Assembly: GCA_023362775.1 (NCBI GenBank)
Contig: JALMGJ010000008.1
Coordinates: 35,700,501 to 35,764,500, forward strand
Length of the DNA stretch: 64,000 nucleotides
Source: Charina bottae
Taxonomy: Eukaryota; Chordata; Lepidosauria; Squamata; Charinaidae
Reading direction: 5' to 3'
Shown piece after piece: positions 1 to 11,799 of this stretch. How positions within the stretch are numbered: the first letter of the stretch is position 1; the number at the start of each line of letters is the position of its first letter. The translations under genes were made by a program, and so were the position numbers. The notes beneath the pieces are model-generated. The model had not been told where the DNA came from, made no database searches, and saw only the letters and a list, made by a program, of their open reading frames with translations.

Positions 1-1370
1 TTGTGATAGAATTCACTCTACTTCTATGCAATAAATCCATGCTTTAAAGGATTATAATCTAGTAATAATAAGAAAGAGATTTTGATAGCATGTGTCTGCA
101 AACCAGATGCCATGCTCTTGTACAAATGTAAACCCAGAGATCGCTGCTAAAAATGCCCATTTTAAGATTTACAATATCATCTTTCCCTTTCTTTGTTGCA
201 TGCTTTCTAAGGCAAAATACTGAAATCATAGTAAAAGCCCAAGTTACTTACAGATTTAGTAAAAGATTAACCTAGCTTTTCAGTAATAGTAGTAATTTCT
301 GAAAAGCCTAGCAAGGTCATTATTCATTTTAATGACATATTGTTTATTGCTTTCATGAATCTAACAAAGCAAGATTTCAGTGAATGCATTTCTCCTATAT
401 GCCCAAGCTTTGCTTGAAATGGCAAGCAATATTGCCTGCTAAGTGGAAACAAAAAATCATTTCCAGTTACTCTATGCCAACATAATTAGGCAAACATTTA
501 CTGGGATCTTACTGCAATATATCCCACCAGACAGCTTAGCATATTCACGGAAAAGGTAGGTGCCTTTTCTTATGGGTTAATTCCCAAAGGCTGAATTTTA
601 GCATTCGCTGAAGTCAAAGTGAGTATATCCAAAATCACACACACCTCATTCATACACCTCCATTCACACAGCTACCTATTAATTTGCATCAAACTGCACA
701 TCACTAAACTTATCCATGCTCACAAACCTATCCATACCCGTCCCCACTCACACTCATCCTTCTACTGTACACCAGAAGCATATCAGCTAAGGTCCCAGAA
801 AACCTCAAATATGGGTTCCAGAGATCCCTCTGCTTTGGAAACCATACATTGGGGTTTTAAACTTTCTTGAACCTTAGCTGGTTATAATTTTTATAATTAT
901 AAAGTTATCATTTTTAATGCAGCTGAATAGGAAGGTGGAAATGAGACAATATATGACTGGAAAGTAATTATATTAACCACACTCAATGTAAATTGCATTC
1001 CAATGTAACCATAAAAAAAATCAAATTTATTTTTTGTCTAGTGGCCAATCCCCATGTTCTTGGAACATATCTCAAATGTCAACTGTAGTCTTCAACTAAG
1101 AAAAAACTGCCTCCTCATCTGCACGTTTCCCTACGCGTCCCAGACCTCTCAACTATTCCTCCTCTCTCTCATTCTCTCCCTTCTATCACAACCCTATCTT
1201 GACTGCTTTCCCTCCACCTCTCTTTCATTCCCTCTCCCCAGATGGGGTTAGAGAAATGTGTTTCCAATTCAGTTAAATGGGACTGAGTAAAGTGGTTAAA
1301 AATTGCTTGATTGCCATTGAATTCACTAAAAATCCCATGGTAGGAATGCTCTCTTAACGATTGCTAGCCA
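1..1370. other. AT-rich stretch, no gene recognised
   Basis: I see no coding exon, RNA gene or clear repeat here. The short open frames have no recognisable domain and lie in low-complexity AT- or CA-rich sequence, for example the CA/CAT-rich part near 630-770. Confidence 0.5.
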
Positions 1371-1379
1371 CTCTGCAGA

Positions 1380-1505
1380 GCAATAATTCACGAACTCTGT
1401 TGGCTCTCTCTTGAATCAAACTTGACTCCTAGCCATTTTATGTATATACCCGTATTGTTCTCTTGGCAATAATACAGAAGTGATTTGCATTGCCTTTTGC
1501 TAATT
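1380..1505 (-). mobile_element. Degenerate SINE 3' part (MIR-like body, BovB-type tail)
   Basis: The order of short words (a TTGACTC-like end, TCTTGGCAA, AGAAGTG.TTTGC.TTGCC) matches the better preserved SINE at 26921-27150. The tRNA-like head is missing. It is heavily diverged, so the call rests on the block order. Confidence 0.35.
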
Positions 1506-1563
1506 CGTAGAGCCCATGAAAGAAATTTGAAAATATATCGTTTATATATATGTATGTACAAAA

Positions 1564-3233
1564 AGAGACCTCTTCCAGAAAATTAGAAACATCAGAGGTA
1601 AATTCCAGACAAAAATAGGTATGATCAAAAACAAAGATGGCAAGGACCTAACAGAAGCAGAAGAGATCAAGAAAACGTGGCAAGAATATACAGATGATCT
1701 GTACAGGAAGAATAATAATATCGGGGATAGCTTTGACGGTGTGGTCAGTGAGTTAGAGCCAGACATCCTGAAGAGTGAGGTTGAATGGGCCTTAAGAAGC
1801 ATTGCTAATAACAAGGCAGCAGGAGATGACGGTATCCCAGCTGAACTGTTTAAAATCTTGCAAGATGATGCTGTCAAGGTGATGCATGCCATATGCCAAC
1901 AAATTTGGAAAATACAAGAATGGCCATCAGATTGGAAAAAATCAACTTATATCCCCATACCAAAAAAGGGAAACACTAAAGAATGTTCAAACTATCAAAC
2001 AGTGGCAGTTATTTCACATGCCGGTAAGGTAATGTTCAAGATCTTGCAAGGTAGACTCCAGCAATTCATGGAGCGAGAATTGCCAGATGTACAAGCTGGG
2101 TTTAGAAACAGCAGATGAACTAGAGACCAAATTGCCAATATCTGCTGGATAATGGAGAAAGCCAGGGAGTTTCAGAAAAACATCTATTTCTGTTTTATTG
2201 ACTATTCTAAAGCCTTTGACTGTGTGGATCATAACAAATTGTGGCAAGTTCTTGGTGGTATGGGGATACCAAGTCATCTTGTCTGCCTCCTGAGGAATCT
2301 GTCTAACGACCAAGTAGCAACGGTAAGAAAAGACCACGGAACGGATTGGTTTAAGATTGGGAAAGGAGTACGGCAGGGTTGTATACTCTCACCCTACCTA
2401 TTCAACCTGTACGCAGAACACATCATGCGATGTGCTGGGCTTGAGGAATCCAAGGCTGGAGTTAAAATCGCTGGAAGAAACACTAACAATCTCAGATATG
2501 CAGATGATACCACTTTGATGGCTGAAAGCGAGGAGGAGCTGAGGAGCCTTATGACGAAGGTGAAAGAAGAAAGTGCAAAAGCTGGGTTGCAGTTAAACCT
2601 CAAAAAAACCAAGATTATGGCAACCAGCTTGATTGATAACTGGCAAATAGAGGGAGAAAAAGTGGAGGCAGTGACAGACTTTGTATTTCTAGGCGCAAAG
2701 ATTACTGCAGACGCTGACTGCAGCCAGGAAATCAGAAGACGTCTACTTCTTGGGAGGACAGCAATGACAAATCTCGATAAAATAGTTAAGAGCAGAGACA
2801 TCACACTGACAACAAAGGTCCACAGAGTTAAAGCAATGGTATTCCCCGTAGTAACCTATGGCTGTGAGAGCTGGACCATAAGGAAGGCTGAGCGAAGGAA
2901 GATAGATGCTTTTGAACTGTGGTGTTAGAGGAAAATTCTTCTTGGGCTACAAGAAGATCAAACCAGTACATACTCCAGGAAATAAAGCCAGACTGCTCAC
3001 TTGAGGGAATGATACTAAAGGCAAAACTGAAGTACTTTGGCCACATAATGAGAAGACAGGATACCCTGGAGAAGATGCTAATGCTAGGGAAAGTGGAAGG
3101 CAAAAGGAAGAGGGGCCGACCAAGGGCAAGATGGATGGATGATATTCCGGAGGTGACGGCTCAACCATGGGGGAGCTGGGGATGGCGACAGCCGACAGGA
3201 AGCTCTGGCGTGGGCTGGTCCATGAAGTCATGA
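1564..3233 (+). pseudogene. Broken reverse transcriptase frame of the RTE/BovB LINE
   Basis: The frame encoded the RTE polyprotein, which reverse-transcribes LINE RNA at a nicked target. Visible blocks in order: KAAGDDGIPAELF (finger), IPIPKKG, FIDYSKAFDCVDH (motif A), GVRQGCILSPYLFNLYAE (motif B), RYADDTTLMA (catalytic YADD, motif C), GLQLNLKKTKIM, VTYGCESWTIRKAERR, then the C-terminal RRSNQYILQEI ... YFGHIMRR ... KRKRGRPRARW block typical of BovB. Breaks: TGA at 2116-2118, TAG at 2926-2928 where the family has Trp, and a frameshift near 2930-2945, after which the protein continues in another frame to 3233. It cannot make an intact enzyme. The family call is from motif recognition. Confidence 0.9.
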
Positions 3234-3267
3234 AGAGTCGGAAGCGACTGAACGAATAAACAGCAAA
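1564..3267 (+). mobile_element. RTE-clade (BovB-like) LINE, 5'-truncated
   Basis: This is a 1.7-kb LINE insertion flanked by a 10-bp target duplication, ATGTACAAAA, at 1554-1563 and 3268-3277. It is cut at the 5' side, so the apurinic endonuclease is absent and sequence starts just before the reverse transcriptase. The 3' end reads GTCGGAAGCGACTGAACGAATAAAC. This resembles, but is not identical to, the GTCGGACACGACTGAACAACAA ending of the BovB fragments at 9994-10340 and 26528-26743. It therefore looks like a second RTE subfamily. A 3'-end fragment of the same subfamily lies at 40779-40858 on the minus strand. Confidence 0.9.
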
Positions 3268-3277
3268 ATGTACAAAA

Positions 3278-6200
3278 TAGACCTACACATTTCAAAGAAC
3301 CTTGATTGCCACCCAAATTATATTATATTTGTTTACTAATATACATCCATCATTGGTGTGAGAGTGGAGCAAGGAAAATAGAAAATCATAATGTCAAGAC
3401 GTGGCTCAAATCGTACCACATGTTAAGGAAGTAAGGGGAGAAACTTGCCACATTTCTATATTTTTATTATCATACGTTTATAGTCTGTTGTCCGGCCCAC
3501 AGACATCTTCCACTAATCCAGATTGCTTCATTCATTTGTAAAGTCATATTTTATTTGACAAAAGCTTTCAGGTACTGTAGAGGGTGAACCAAAATGGATA
3601 TTAAAGCAAACTGATACTTTTTCTTTAACACGTGCCACCAGGATACTTCCAAGCAGCCAGAAAAATTATGCATGAACAGTTCTGTCTTACACCCTTGCCA
3701 GAAACATTTTTAATAACTGAAGTCGGCAAATGTCCAGGATAAAAACTGTATCTTTTGTCCATGACTTAGCCCAGATGATATAGCAGATGGTCACCTGGAC
3801 CTCATTAAAAGAAATAAAGAAAAAAAAGACACCTATCAATTGCTGGAAGTGATCCAGTTGCTACTGGGATGAGTCTAGAATTCCATTTAAATTTATTTGT
3901 TTCCCTTTTTTCCACTTCTAGATAAGAAATTGAACTTGTGCATGAAACAAACTTAACCCTGCGGCAGAGGGATGAAGAGCCTTAGAGCACTCAAAGAGTT
4001 TATGCTGTTTTGTAATGGATTGGCTTCTGGATTTTAGTAGCCAGAAACCTTTTACTGTATATAGCATGTTACTTGATCTATTGTGATGTGCAAATGTTAA
4101 TGCCAGGGAATGAAGATAATATCTTTCAAGCATTTATTAGTTTCCAGGAAATATTCTTATTCCTATTGATATATTACAATTCCCATGATAAAGGGGAAAA
4201 ATCTAAAAATGAAAAATATATGCACTACAGATTGTTTTTCAATCAGTAGAAATTGGAATATCTTCTATAATAAAATATCCAAGTAAGAGGAGTCTTCTTA
4301 TTAAGTGAATTTGTTACCCCAATACTGCAGCTTTCTGTTTCTGTTTTTTATGTTCTCTCTTTTTCTGGGATTTTTATTACTATTATGATTTAATTTCTTG
4401 CTGTTTTTAATGTTAGCAGCCACACACGATCGCTTGCAAGTAGGAAACCATATAAATTGAATTAAATAAACAAACATGCTCTTGAATGCTAAGTCTTAAA
4501 GGTTCTATTACTGAAAAAGGAATACCACCTATTCTCTTGCTCAAAAAATGTTCCCCTCCAGCTCTATTTAAGCACTTCCTCCATAGCACTGTCTGAGCTG
4601 CTCTCGTGTAGCATAGCAGAAGCATCTTTGACTTATAAGGCTAAAAGGAAGGTAGGGCCTATCACCTTATTTTGCTTAAGATCAAAACAAGTTTTCAGAG
4701 TACCCTAGTGCTCTAGTGCGATACTGCTCCAGCTTACCCCAGGTTAGTTCGTACTTGTACAATCCTCTTAGTTCCTGATTATAAAATGCTATATCTCACC
4801 TGGAACCTCTTAATTTGGCTCTCATTTGCATGGAGCATTGAAGTTATCACTAGAGGTTACATTTGTTGTGGAAGGAATGAACATCCTCTCTTCCATAAAG
4901 CTAACTGAGCTGTAACCTCTACTGAATGGAAAAACAAGAGCCAAACAATGAAGAACCAAAGGAGGTGTTAAGATTGCACAATGGTCTTGTTCATTTGATT
5001 CTTCTCCTCAAAAGAATCACACATATTGGTCTTGTTCGCACTAAGCAAAGCACATCATGAAGTAATCTGTGAGCTGGAAAAGTGAGGCATGATGACTCCT
5101 CTATCTTCAAACTGAGTATCTTCCCTGGATAATGTATAAATTAAGGCCGAGCACTAAGAAATAAAGTTATATACTGTATCTTATATAATTTTTTTAACTG
5201 GAGGTATCTAGGGATTGAAGTCAGGATCTGCCAGACCTGTAGTTCAACCGGAGCTGTGATTCTTCACTTGCAAGCAAATATCAAGCAACATGTGCGATTT
5301 AACTTGATGTGTTCAAGCTAAAGATGAGTCAGAAGAAAAATAGTGATACAGAAATCACAATCTGTCTGCTCTGCAAGGGGGGCAGAGAGAAAAAAACAAG
5401 CAATTTCTGTAGGCAATCTCTCCTGTGCCTGTCCCATTTCTCCCCCCCCCCTCGCCGCCAGCAGAGAGACTGGAGAGGAAGGGATTACAAGAGAGTAAGC
5501 AGGCAAGTAAACAATGGGGAATTGTGGAGGCATATGAACAGCCTGAGATACACTTGAAAAGAGAGTTTTGTTTGAAATAAATTTTATTCTGAAAGGCTCC
5601 ATCCAAGAAATTTATATTTCAAAGGACAAAAGCAAATCGTAGAAAGCTTTTGCATATTATAAGAAAAGTTATGGAATTTCTTTTTTTTTTTTTTTTTTAT
5701 TTTATAGAGGCAAAAATGGCAGAACAGGTTTTCCTCTTAATTAGACTACCTCAGCAGGCATGGTGTTTTGGAATTCACATATAACTTTTCCTGACTTGCC
5801 TTGCACAAGATGCTGCTTCAAGCTGCTACAAGAAATGCCTTTCCTTTGGCCTTTCTTTGGCTCCAGTAGCAGTCAGAGAATAATTCACATGCAGCACAGT
5901 TGAGGGCCAAATTAGATATAAAGTGGGCAATCCATGGTCATATTTCCTTAATTATTTATTTATTTAGGCTTTCTTTGGAGAACCACTACAGCAGTAGAAA
6001 AAAGAAATTAAACATTTCCTCCACACACCATTTTCCTCAGGGCAATTGATTCTTTCCCAGGGAAGTAGAAGGAACAACACAACTTAGAAACTGCATTACA
6101 GAAGTCTTTCTTGGGGGATAAAAATCCAGGCTGTATGGGACAACTTCCCCAACATGCAGTCCCAATCCAATTCAGACCTTGGCAGTTGCTTTTTATTTGG

Positions 6201-6288
6201 GGGAACTGTTCCTTATCTGTTCTAAATTGAGCTTTTAGCATTTTAGTATGTTTTGGGTTGAGGTTGAGTTTTGTGTGTGTCTGTCAAT
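3278..6288. other. No gene recognised; non-coding
   Basis: A 3-kb AT-rich stretch with no recognisable coding exon. It contains a poly-T tract near 5680-5698, a C-rich run at 5440-5452 and a short TTTA run near 5952-5965. Open frames here lack domain similarity. Confidence 0.5.
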
Positions 6289-6732
6289 CTTGACGCTTGG
6301 CAACATTTTTGGAAGTGCCTCTTTCCTAGAGCTGAAAGAGAGTAACTGGCCCAAAGTCTACCAGCTAATTTCACACCTAAGGCAGGACTAGACTGCACAG
6401 TCTTCTGGTTTCTAGCTTTGAGCCTTTAACCCAGAGCTTTCCAAACTGTGTGTGGCGACACAAAAGTGTGTCGCCACACACAGTCTGGTGTGTCGCCACA
6501 CAACCCGGAAGCACTGATCATCATCAGTGCCTCCGGGTTTTCCCGCGGCGACACACCAATGGCGGTGCGCAAAAACCCGAAAGCGGCAGCAGCGGTTCCG
6601 GGTTTTTGCGCCCTGCTGCAACGTCGGCACTTCCGGGTTTTCCCACGGTGACACACCAACGGCGGTTGGTGCGTCGCCACGGGAAAACTTTGGAAAGCCC
6701 TGCTTTAACCACTACACCAGATTAGCTCTGAT
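6289..6732 (-). mobile_element. MIR/CORE-like tRNA SINE, split by a hAT MITE
   Basis: Antisense copy of a tRNA-derived SINE. On the plus strand the order TTGGCAA, GGAAGTGCCTC, TGGCCCAAAGTC, GGCAGGACTAGA, AGCCTTTAACC is the reverse of a head such as GGTTAAGGCT...TAGTCC...GACTTTGGGCCA. The intact parallel copy is at 7325-7542. The SINE is interrupted at 6432-6702 by a hAT MITE and resumes with ACTACACCAGATTAGCTCT. Confidence 0.7.
6432..6702. mobile_element. hAT-like MITE, 271 bp, 8-bp target duplication
   Basis: Terminal inverted repeats CAGAGCTTTCCAAACT at the left and AACTTTGGAAAGCCCTG at the right. They are flanked by the perfect 8-bp duplication CTTTAACC (6424-6431 and 6703-6710), the hAT hallmark. 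The interior is GC-rich with repeated GTGTCGCCACAC words and CCGGGTTTT blocks, and no transposase frame. It belongs to the same family as 44519-44808 and 45458-46113. It inserted into the SINE at 6289-6732 and is therefore younger than it. Confidence 0.9.
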
Positions 6733-7324
6733 TAGTATGTATGCCCATTCCAAAAATTTTAAAAAGCAAAATAATAATAACAACAACAAGCAAGAATGTG
6801 GTAATTCAAGAATCAAACATTACTAAGCCCATGTTATATAAGTATGTGTCAACGGGCTAAGTCTCTCAAGCTGTTCTCTTTGATGGAGGAATGTTTAAAT
6901 TGCATATAGAAGCATCTGGGTGGTTTCTGGTTTTATCTGGTTTTGTGCGTGACAATTCATTAGTTGGCATTTTGGATAGATACACCTGCAAAAATTACTG
7001 TGTCTCCTTTATTAAAACTCAATTAAGTAAGACTGGGAGAAGAAAGTCAAATTGTCATCTCTTGCCCCAAATGCCAAGGGCTAAACCCACTTAACATGTT
7101 ACATTTGTCCACTTCTTCCAACACTCCTACACTTAACTTTTAGTATCAGTGGTCTTCCTACTGAATAAGCATAATCATAAGCCATGAGGCTGACTTCCAA
7201 ACTGCACTATTACCTTTATTTTTTTTTAACATGATGCATAACTGACTAGATGCAGACACTACTTGAAGCAATATCTAATTTGTTAAGCTTTAGCTTAGTG
7301 TATTTTTATTTTTTATTTTTTATC

Positions 7325-7542
7325 CCTTTATATTTTTATAAATAACTCAAGGCGGGGAACATACCTAATACTTCTTCCTCCTTCTGTTTTCTCCACAACA
7401 ACCCTGTGAGGTGAGTTCGGCTCAGAGAGAGTGACTGGCCCAAAGTCACCCAGCCGGCTTTCATGCCTAAGGTGGGACTAGAACTCACAGTCTCCTGGAT
7501 TCTAGCCTGGAGCCTTAACCATTAGACCAAACTGGCTCTCTG
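7325..7542 (-). mobile_element. MIR/CORE-like tRNA-derived SINE
   Basis: Antisense SINE. Read on the minus strand it starts GAGAGCCAGTTTGGTCTAAT, has the tRNA-like GTGAGTTCTAGTCCCACC box, then GGCTGGGTGACTTTGGGCCA, then CTCACAGGGTTGTTGTGGAG, and ends in an L2-like tail (GGCGGGGAAC without the full terminal repeat). The tail lies next to AT-rich sequence at 7300-7330. Confidence 0.75.
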
Positions 7543-7595
7543 TATAATTTGTATTATACAAATCCAGCCATTACAATTTGTAAACCATGTGTTAC

Positions 7596-7681
7596 AATGG
7601 GGTAGGCAATCAGGACTGTAGTTATACAGTCCTGATTGCCTACCCCATTATAAGCTATGGTGTGTACTTATACACACCATA
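7596..7681. repeat. Two adjacent perfect hairpins
   Basis: First hairpin: a 25-bp arm at 7596-7620 is the exact reverse complement of 7625-7649, with the 4-nt loop GTTA. Second hairpin: 11-bp arm TATGGTGTGTA at 7656-7666 pairs exactly with TACACACCATA at 7671-7681, with the 4-nt loop CTTA. Six bases separate them. No TE end or target duplication is obvious. A local template-switch or fold-back event, or a MITE remnant, are the candidate origins. Confidence 0.85.
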
Positions 7682-7959
7682 AAGGAATACAGAAAAAGAT
7701 TGTGACATGTTACTTTACAATTTATTTCAATTTCTTCAATTCTAGGATGCTTCTATTAAAGCTCACATCAAGCCAGCCCTCTCATGACTGTGAGCACTCC
7801 CTAGAATGCACTTCCATTATCCACTACAATTCATTGGTCAGGGAGGTATCAAAACAAGGACAGCAATGCCATTCGTCAGAGCTGAGATGACTAGCTTGGG
7901 TGACAGATGCTGAGGAAAAAGAGAAATTAAGTTGTCTTCCCTGTGACACTGTAAGGAAG

Positions 7960-8290
7960 CGAAAGTTGGATTCTTAAGAAGCAAGATAGAAAAAGTATTG
8001 ACTCTTTTGAATTTTGGTTTGGAGAAGACTCCTAAGAATACCATGGACAGCCAAGAAAGATCATCAATCATATCAACCCAGAGTTCTCACTTGAGATACA
8101 AATAACTAGGCTCAAATTATCCTGCTTCAGACACCTTACGCGAAGGCCTAGCTCTCTGGAGAAGGCTCTAATGCAGGGAAAGGCAGAAGGAAAGAGAAGA
8201 GAATGACCAGCAGCAAGGTGGATGGACTGTTACAGTGGCAATGGGTGCGCCACTGGAAGACCTGAAGGACCAAGTTAAGGACAAATCATC
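7960..8290 (+). pseudogene. Old RTE-clade LINE 3' ORF relic
   Basis: Translation of 8090-8205 gives NPEFSLEIQITRLKLS.FRH, then SSLEKALMQGKAEGKRR. This is the same C-terminal block as in RTE/BovB proteins (YFGHIMRR ... SLEKxLMLGKxEGKRRRG). Two stops interrupt it (TAA near 8030, TGA near 8202). It is more diverged than the other BovB copies and differs in the spacing of its tail, so it is probably an older or distinct RTE family. Confidence 0.6.
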
Positions 8291-8329
8291 ATGGAGATAA
8301 TCTATCTATGTGGTCTCTAAGAGTAATCA

Positions 8330-9240
8330 ATCAATTTAATAAAATTAAAATTTCCCCTTTTACACTTTGTAACAACCTATTCTCTCTTCCACACATAAAT
8401 CACTCTTACAGAAATATACAAGTACACACATATACACTCTCCTCTTCCAACAGAAACAGCAAAGAAGAAAAAATCAAATGGAGATGTGTGTGGTGGTGAG
8501 GACAGCAGCATTGGAAAAGGAAAGAAAAAGGGGGGAACACATCAGGATGGAGACAAGGTGAAGGGGAAAGATAACTGGCTAGGGAAGGAAAGGAAAACAA
8601 GAAGGGGGGTTTGTTTAGGCATTGCACAAAGAGTTAACATTCACTAGGCAAGCAGTCCTGCAGTTATTTGAACCTTTTGCCCATTCCTGTTTCCAATAGC
8701 TTCTATTCTTATCAACAAATGAAAGAGGAGCCGCTCAATTCAGAGGTAATTATTTGGGGAAAATCCTGTAATACACTAATTAACACACAAGGGAACAGAA
8801 AGAAAATACAGGTTCACATGATCACAGCATATTTTTGTCACATTCAACTTTCACTGCTAATGTTTAATGTTCTACTAAGATCTGCCTTGCAGTTCTTTCC
8901 CCTCTAAAATAAGCTTGTATTTCTCTGCCGTTTTCTCAAGGGGGCAGAGGCTGCTGCTGCTGCTGCTTTCTGTTCCACATTTATTTTCCCATCACTCTGA
9001 ATCTGAAAGAGGCCCATGGGAAGAGTTCTTTGGAATTTAACTGAAGCATGGTAAGTCAAGGAGGACACAGGTCATTGGAGAGCAGATTGTATAGTGAAAG
9101 ATAGGGCATTCCCAGATACCCTGTGGGTACCTTATAACTAAGGAAGTGCAAGAATACCACACTTCACCTATGAGAATTTCACTGATATTTTCTTCTTCTT
9201 TGTAAACAAATTTTGAAAGCCTATGAGCAGGGAAGTTAGA
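8330..9240. other. No gene recognised
   Basis: No exon or clear repeat, only a purine-rich stretch near 8500-8610 and a short CTG repeat at 8951-8966. Confidence 0.45.
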
Positions 9241-9244
9241 CAAC

Positions 9245-9332
9245 CATCTGTCAAGGATGCTTTAAATTGGATTCCTGCTCTAGGCAGACTGATGGCCTAA
9301 ATGCCCTTTCCAACTCTATAATTCCATGAAAA
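9245..9332 (+). mobile_element. CR1 LINE 3' end relic
   Basis: The sequence has the order GGATGCTTTAAATTGGATTC, GGCAGACTGATGGCC, CCCTTTCCAACTCTA, ATTCCATG. This matches the ancient CR1 3' terminus (GATTCC...GACTAGATGACC...CCTTCCAACTCTATGATTC). It is short and diverged, and is followed by an A-run. Confidence 0.6.
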
Positions 9333-9993
9333 AAAAAAGCAGGATAATATTTTTCTGCTTAGCATTTTTATTTATTTATTATCTCTATAAGTTTCCTTTA
9401 TCAGATCCAATTTATCACTTGCTCGAGGGCATGAATGCTGAAATCTGCTTCCATACTCTACTTCTATACCCTTAAGTATAGTCAAGAGATTCATACTCTT
9501 GAAAGATATCTTGAGAAGAGTTATTCCAAGTTTGAGATGGTTCTAATTTGTGCTGGATGACTGCTAGATATGAGCCCGGAGCAGATTGGCATCTCTTTCC
9601 ATCTTCCATGCAGCCCATCTGCTACAGGCTGTTTTAGGGGAGGAAAAACTAGAACAAGGCTGGAAGTCAGCCAGAGACATTTTGGAAGCACCATCAGAAC
9701 TGTCACAAGAAGTTATCTTCCAGGCATTTAACCTTCCTTTGTGGAACTAGACCTTTGACCTGCACATTAAAGTTTCCCAGGTGAGAGTTTCTTTGCCTGC
9801 CTTCACTACAGATTGGTATTGAGACATGTCTGTTTTTGAGATGAGGACAGAGTCCATAGCTTATATCAGAGGCAAGGCACTTTCTTCCTAATAGAGCCAC
9901 AAGCTACTTGGAAAACATTATGCCAATGGTAAGCATGGATCGAGGACCAAAAGTAAGGTTACCAGCTTTTTCCTTCATGTCAGCCTCCCCCAA

Positions 9994-10340
9994 CTTGTTG
10001 TTGTTCAGTCGTTTAGTCGTGTCCGACTCTTCGTGACCTCATGGACCATAGCACGCCAGGCCTTCCTGTCCTCCACAGTCTCCCGGAGTTTACTCAAATT
10101 CATGTTCATTACATCGGTGATGCTGTCTAACCATCTCATCCTCTGCCGTCCCCTTCTCCTTTTGCCCTCAGTCTCTCCCAGCATCCGGGTCTTTTCCAGT
10201 GAGTCGTCTCTTCGCATTAGGTGGCCAAAGTATTTGAGCTTCAGCTTCAGTATCTGTCCTTCCAATGAGCAGTCAGGGTTGATTTCCTTTAGGATTGACT
10301 GGTTTGACCTCCTTGCGGTCCAAGGGACTCTTACACCCCC
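9994..10340 (-). mobile_element. BovB LINE 3' fragment with open frame
   Basis: An antisense 3' fragment of canonical BovB. The minus-strand frame (10343 down to 10005) reads VPWTARRSNQSILKEI, PDCSLEGQILKLKLKYFGHL, RRDDSLEKTRMLGE, RRRGRQRMRWLDSITDVMNM, then KAWRAMVHEVTKSRTRLND to its natural stop. It is uninterrupted over about 110 codons. The left edge is the family tail (reverse of GACTGAACAACAACAA). It is 5'-truncated just inside the conserved WTARRSNQ block. Confidence 0.92.
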
Positions 10341-10454
10341 CAAATGTATCAGGAGTACAACTGCCTCATTGCAGATACTAAACTAGATTTAGCATTACAT
10401 CCAAATGCCAATACCTACTGTACCAATGGATCCCTCAGTCACCTTCTGGCATAG

Positions 10455-10615
10455 GAAATTGTGTATTTCTTGAATAGCAGAAGAACTACAACTTCCAACT
10501 CATTGTGCTGAGGTTAACTTGGATAGCCACTAAGCATTAAGGTTGGGAGTGATGGAAACTGTAGTCTAGAACATCTGTAGGGCAGCAGGTTGGAGAAGGC
10601 TGTTCTCTAACCATC
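10455..10615. mobile_element. Possible hAT-like MITE relic
   Basis: Contains opposed words AACTACAACTTCCAACTCA and GGAAACTGTAGTCTAGAACA, then CAGCAGGTTGGAGAAGGCTG. This is the layout of a squamate MITE whose arms read ACTACAACTCCCA and TGGGAGTTGTAGTCCA. No clear target duplication was found. Confidence 0.35.
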
Positions 10616-11149
10616 AAGTTTTCATTTTTAATCATGTATACAAAAAAAAAAACCTGGCAAAATCAAAATGATCAGAAGAAAACTATTTCCAAATAAATAT
10701 ATCGTTTCAAAGTGTGACTGATATTCTTAATATAGCAAATAAAAAGAGAAGGATTGTTGAGAATTGAACTAAATAGACAGTGCTTTTATAAAAAAACATT
10801 CATACTGTATTTCTAGGTATAAGTATAGTCAAGAAACTGTGTTCCCAATCAGAGTTGTTCTTACAGGTGATGTCAAAATTACAGAAAGGTTATGTGCATT
10901 GCATCTCAGCTGCATAGAAGGTCATATTTACCGCAGAATTCAGGATGTCTCTCCTCTCACATTTAAGTTTCCAGCTGTTATGAATGTAAAAATAATCTTG
11001 AATGTGTGTTAATGCACAATATCCCTTGTGGAGTGCAGAGAAGGGTTTTTAAAAAAACAAAAATCAAACAGTGCACAGGATTCTTCATTATTTAGTTACC
11101 TATTTTCACATTTCTTCTAAAAATGAATTCAAGGTAGCATGTTATAGTG

Positions 11150-11700
11150 GGGAAATTCTATTTCAAGAGGTCCAGACACTAATAGGGTTAGAAGAAGATC
11201 AGCTGACCTGTCAGTCGATGAAATGGATCGAAACAATCAGAGCCCAGAAAAAAATCAAAGGCCAAAGAGAAAATCAGGAAGGTGGGTTTCCCTTCTCAGG
11301 TAGGTTTTTTTTCTAAGAGAGGACAGTCTCCATTTTGTCTCTGTCTTTGGATATTTTTGTTTTCTCCTCCAAGGCTGGATGAAAGCAAACTTCCTCAGCA
11401 AGAGGGCTGGACCTAGTAACCTGGACAGCAAGCTAGGATCTTTGAAGCTTGTTGTGGTATGTATTTGTTATGGACTGAGATCTGGGCTGTGTTAATTTGC
11501 CCTGGGGTGTACATGTGTGTGTGATGGATCCAGGCGCTCAGGAGCACCTACTCCCTGACTTGATAGTGATTGAGATCAACCTCTTCAGAAAACGATTGTT
11601 CCTTCCTTCTCCCATTTCTTTTTCTTTTCAGCCTTCTTCTAAGCCTTTGACATTGCTATATATAATACAAATTCAGAATTCTCACTCCAAAGGGCTCTAG
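11150..11700 (+). repeat. LTR-like interspersed repeat, copy 1
   Basis: It shares, in collinear order, several blocks with 22668-23125 on the other strand: TTCAAGAGGTCCAGAC, TTTTCTCCTCCAAGGCTGG, TTATGGACTGAGATCT, CTCTTCAGAAA, CCTTCTCCC.TTTCTTTTTC, TATATATAATA. The other copy has an AATAAA near its 3' end. This suggests an LTR, but TG...CA ends and a short target duplication could not be set confidently. I do not recognise the family. Confidence 0.6.
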
Positions 11701-11799
11701 CCTTTAGCACATGCCCTCCCTCCAGGTAGGCTACTGAAGGAAGGGGATTGCCACTTTCTTTCTCCCTGGTAAATTAGTGGCAGGCTGATTTCTCTGGAA

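Noticed and set aside
9994..10012. A 7-bp CCCCCAA match on both sides of the antisense BovB fragment as a target duplication
   Set aside because: Too short and low-complexity to claim.
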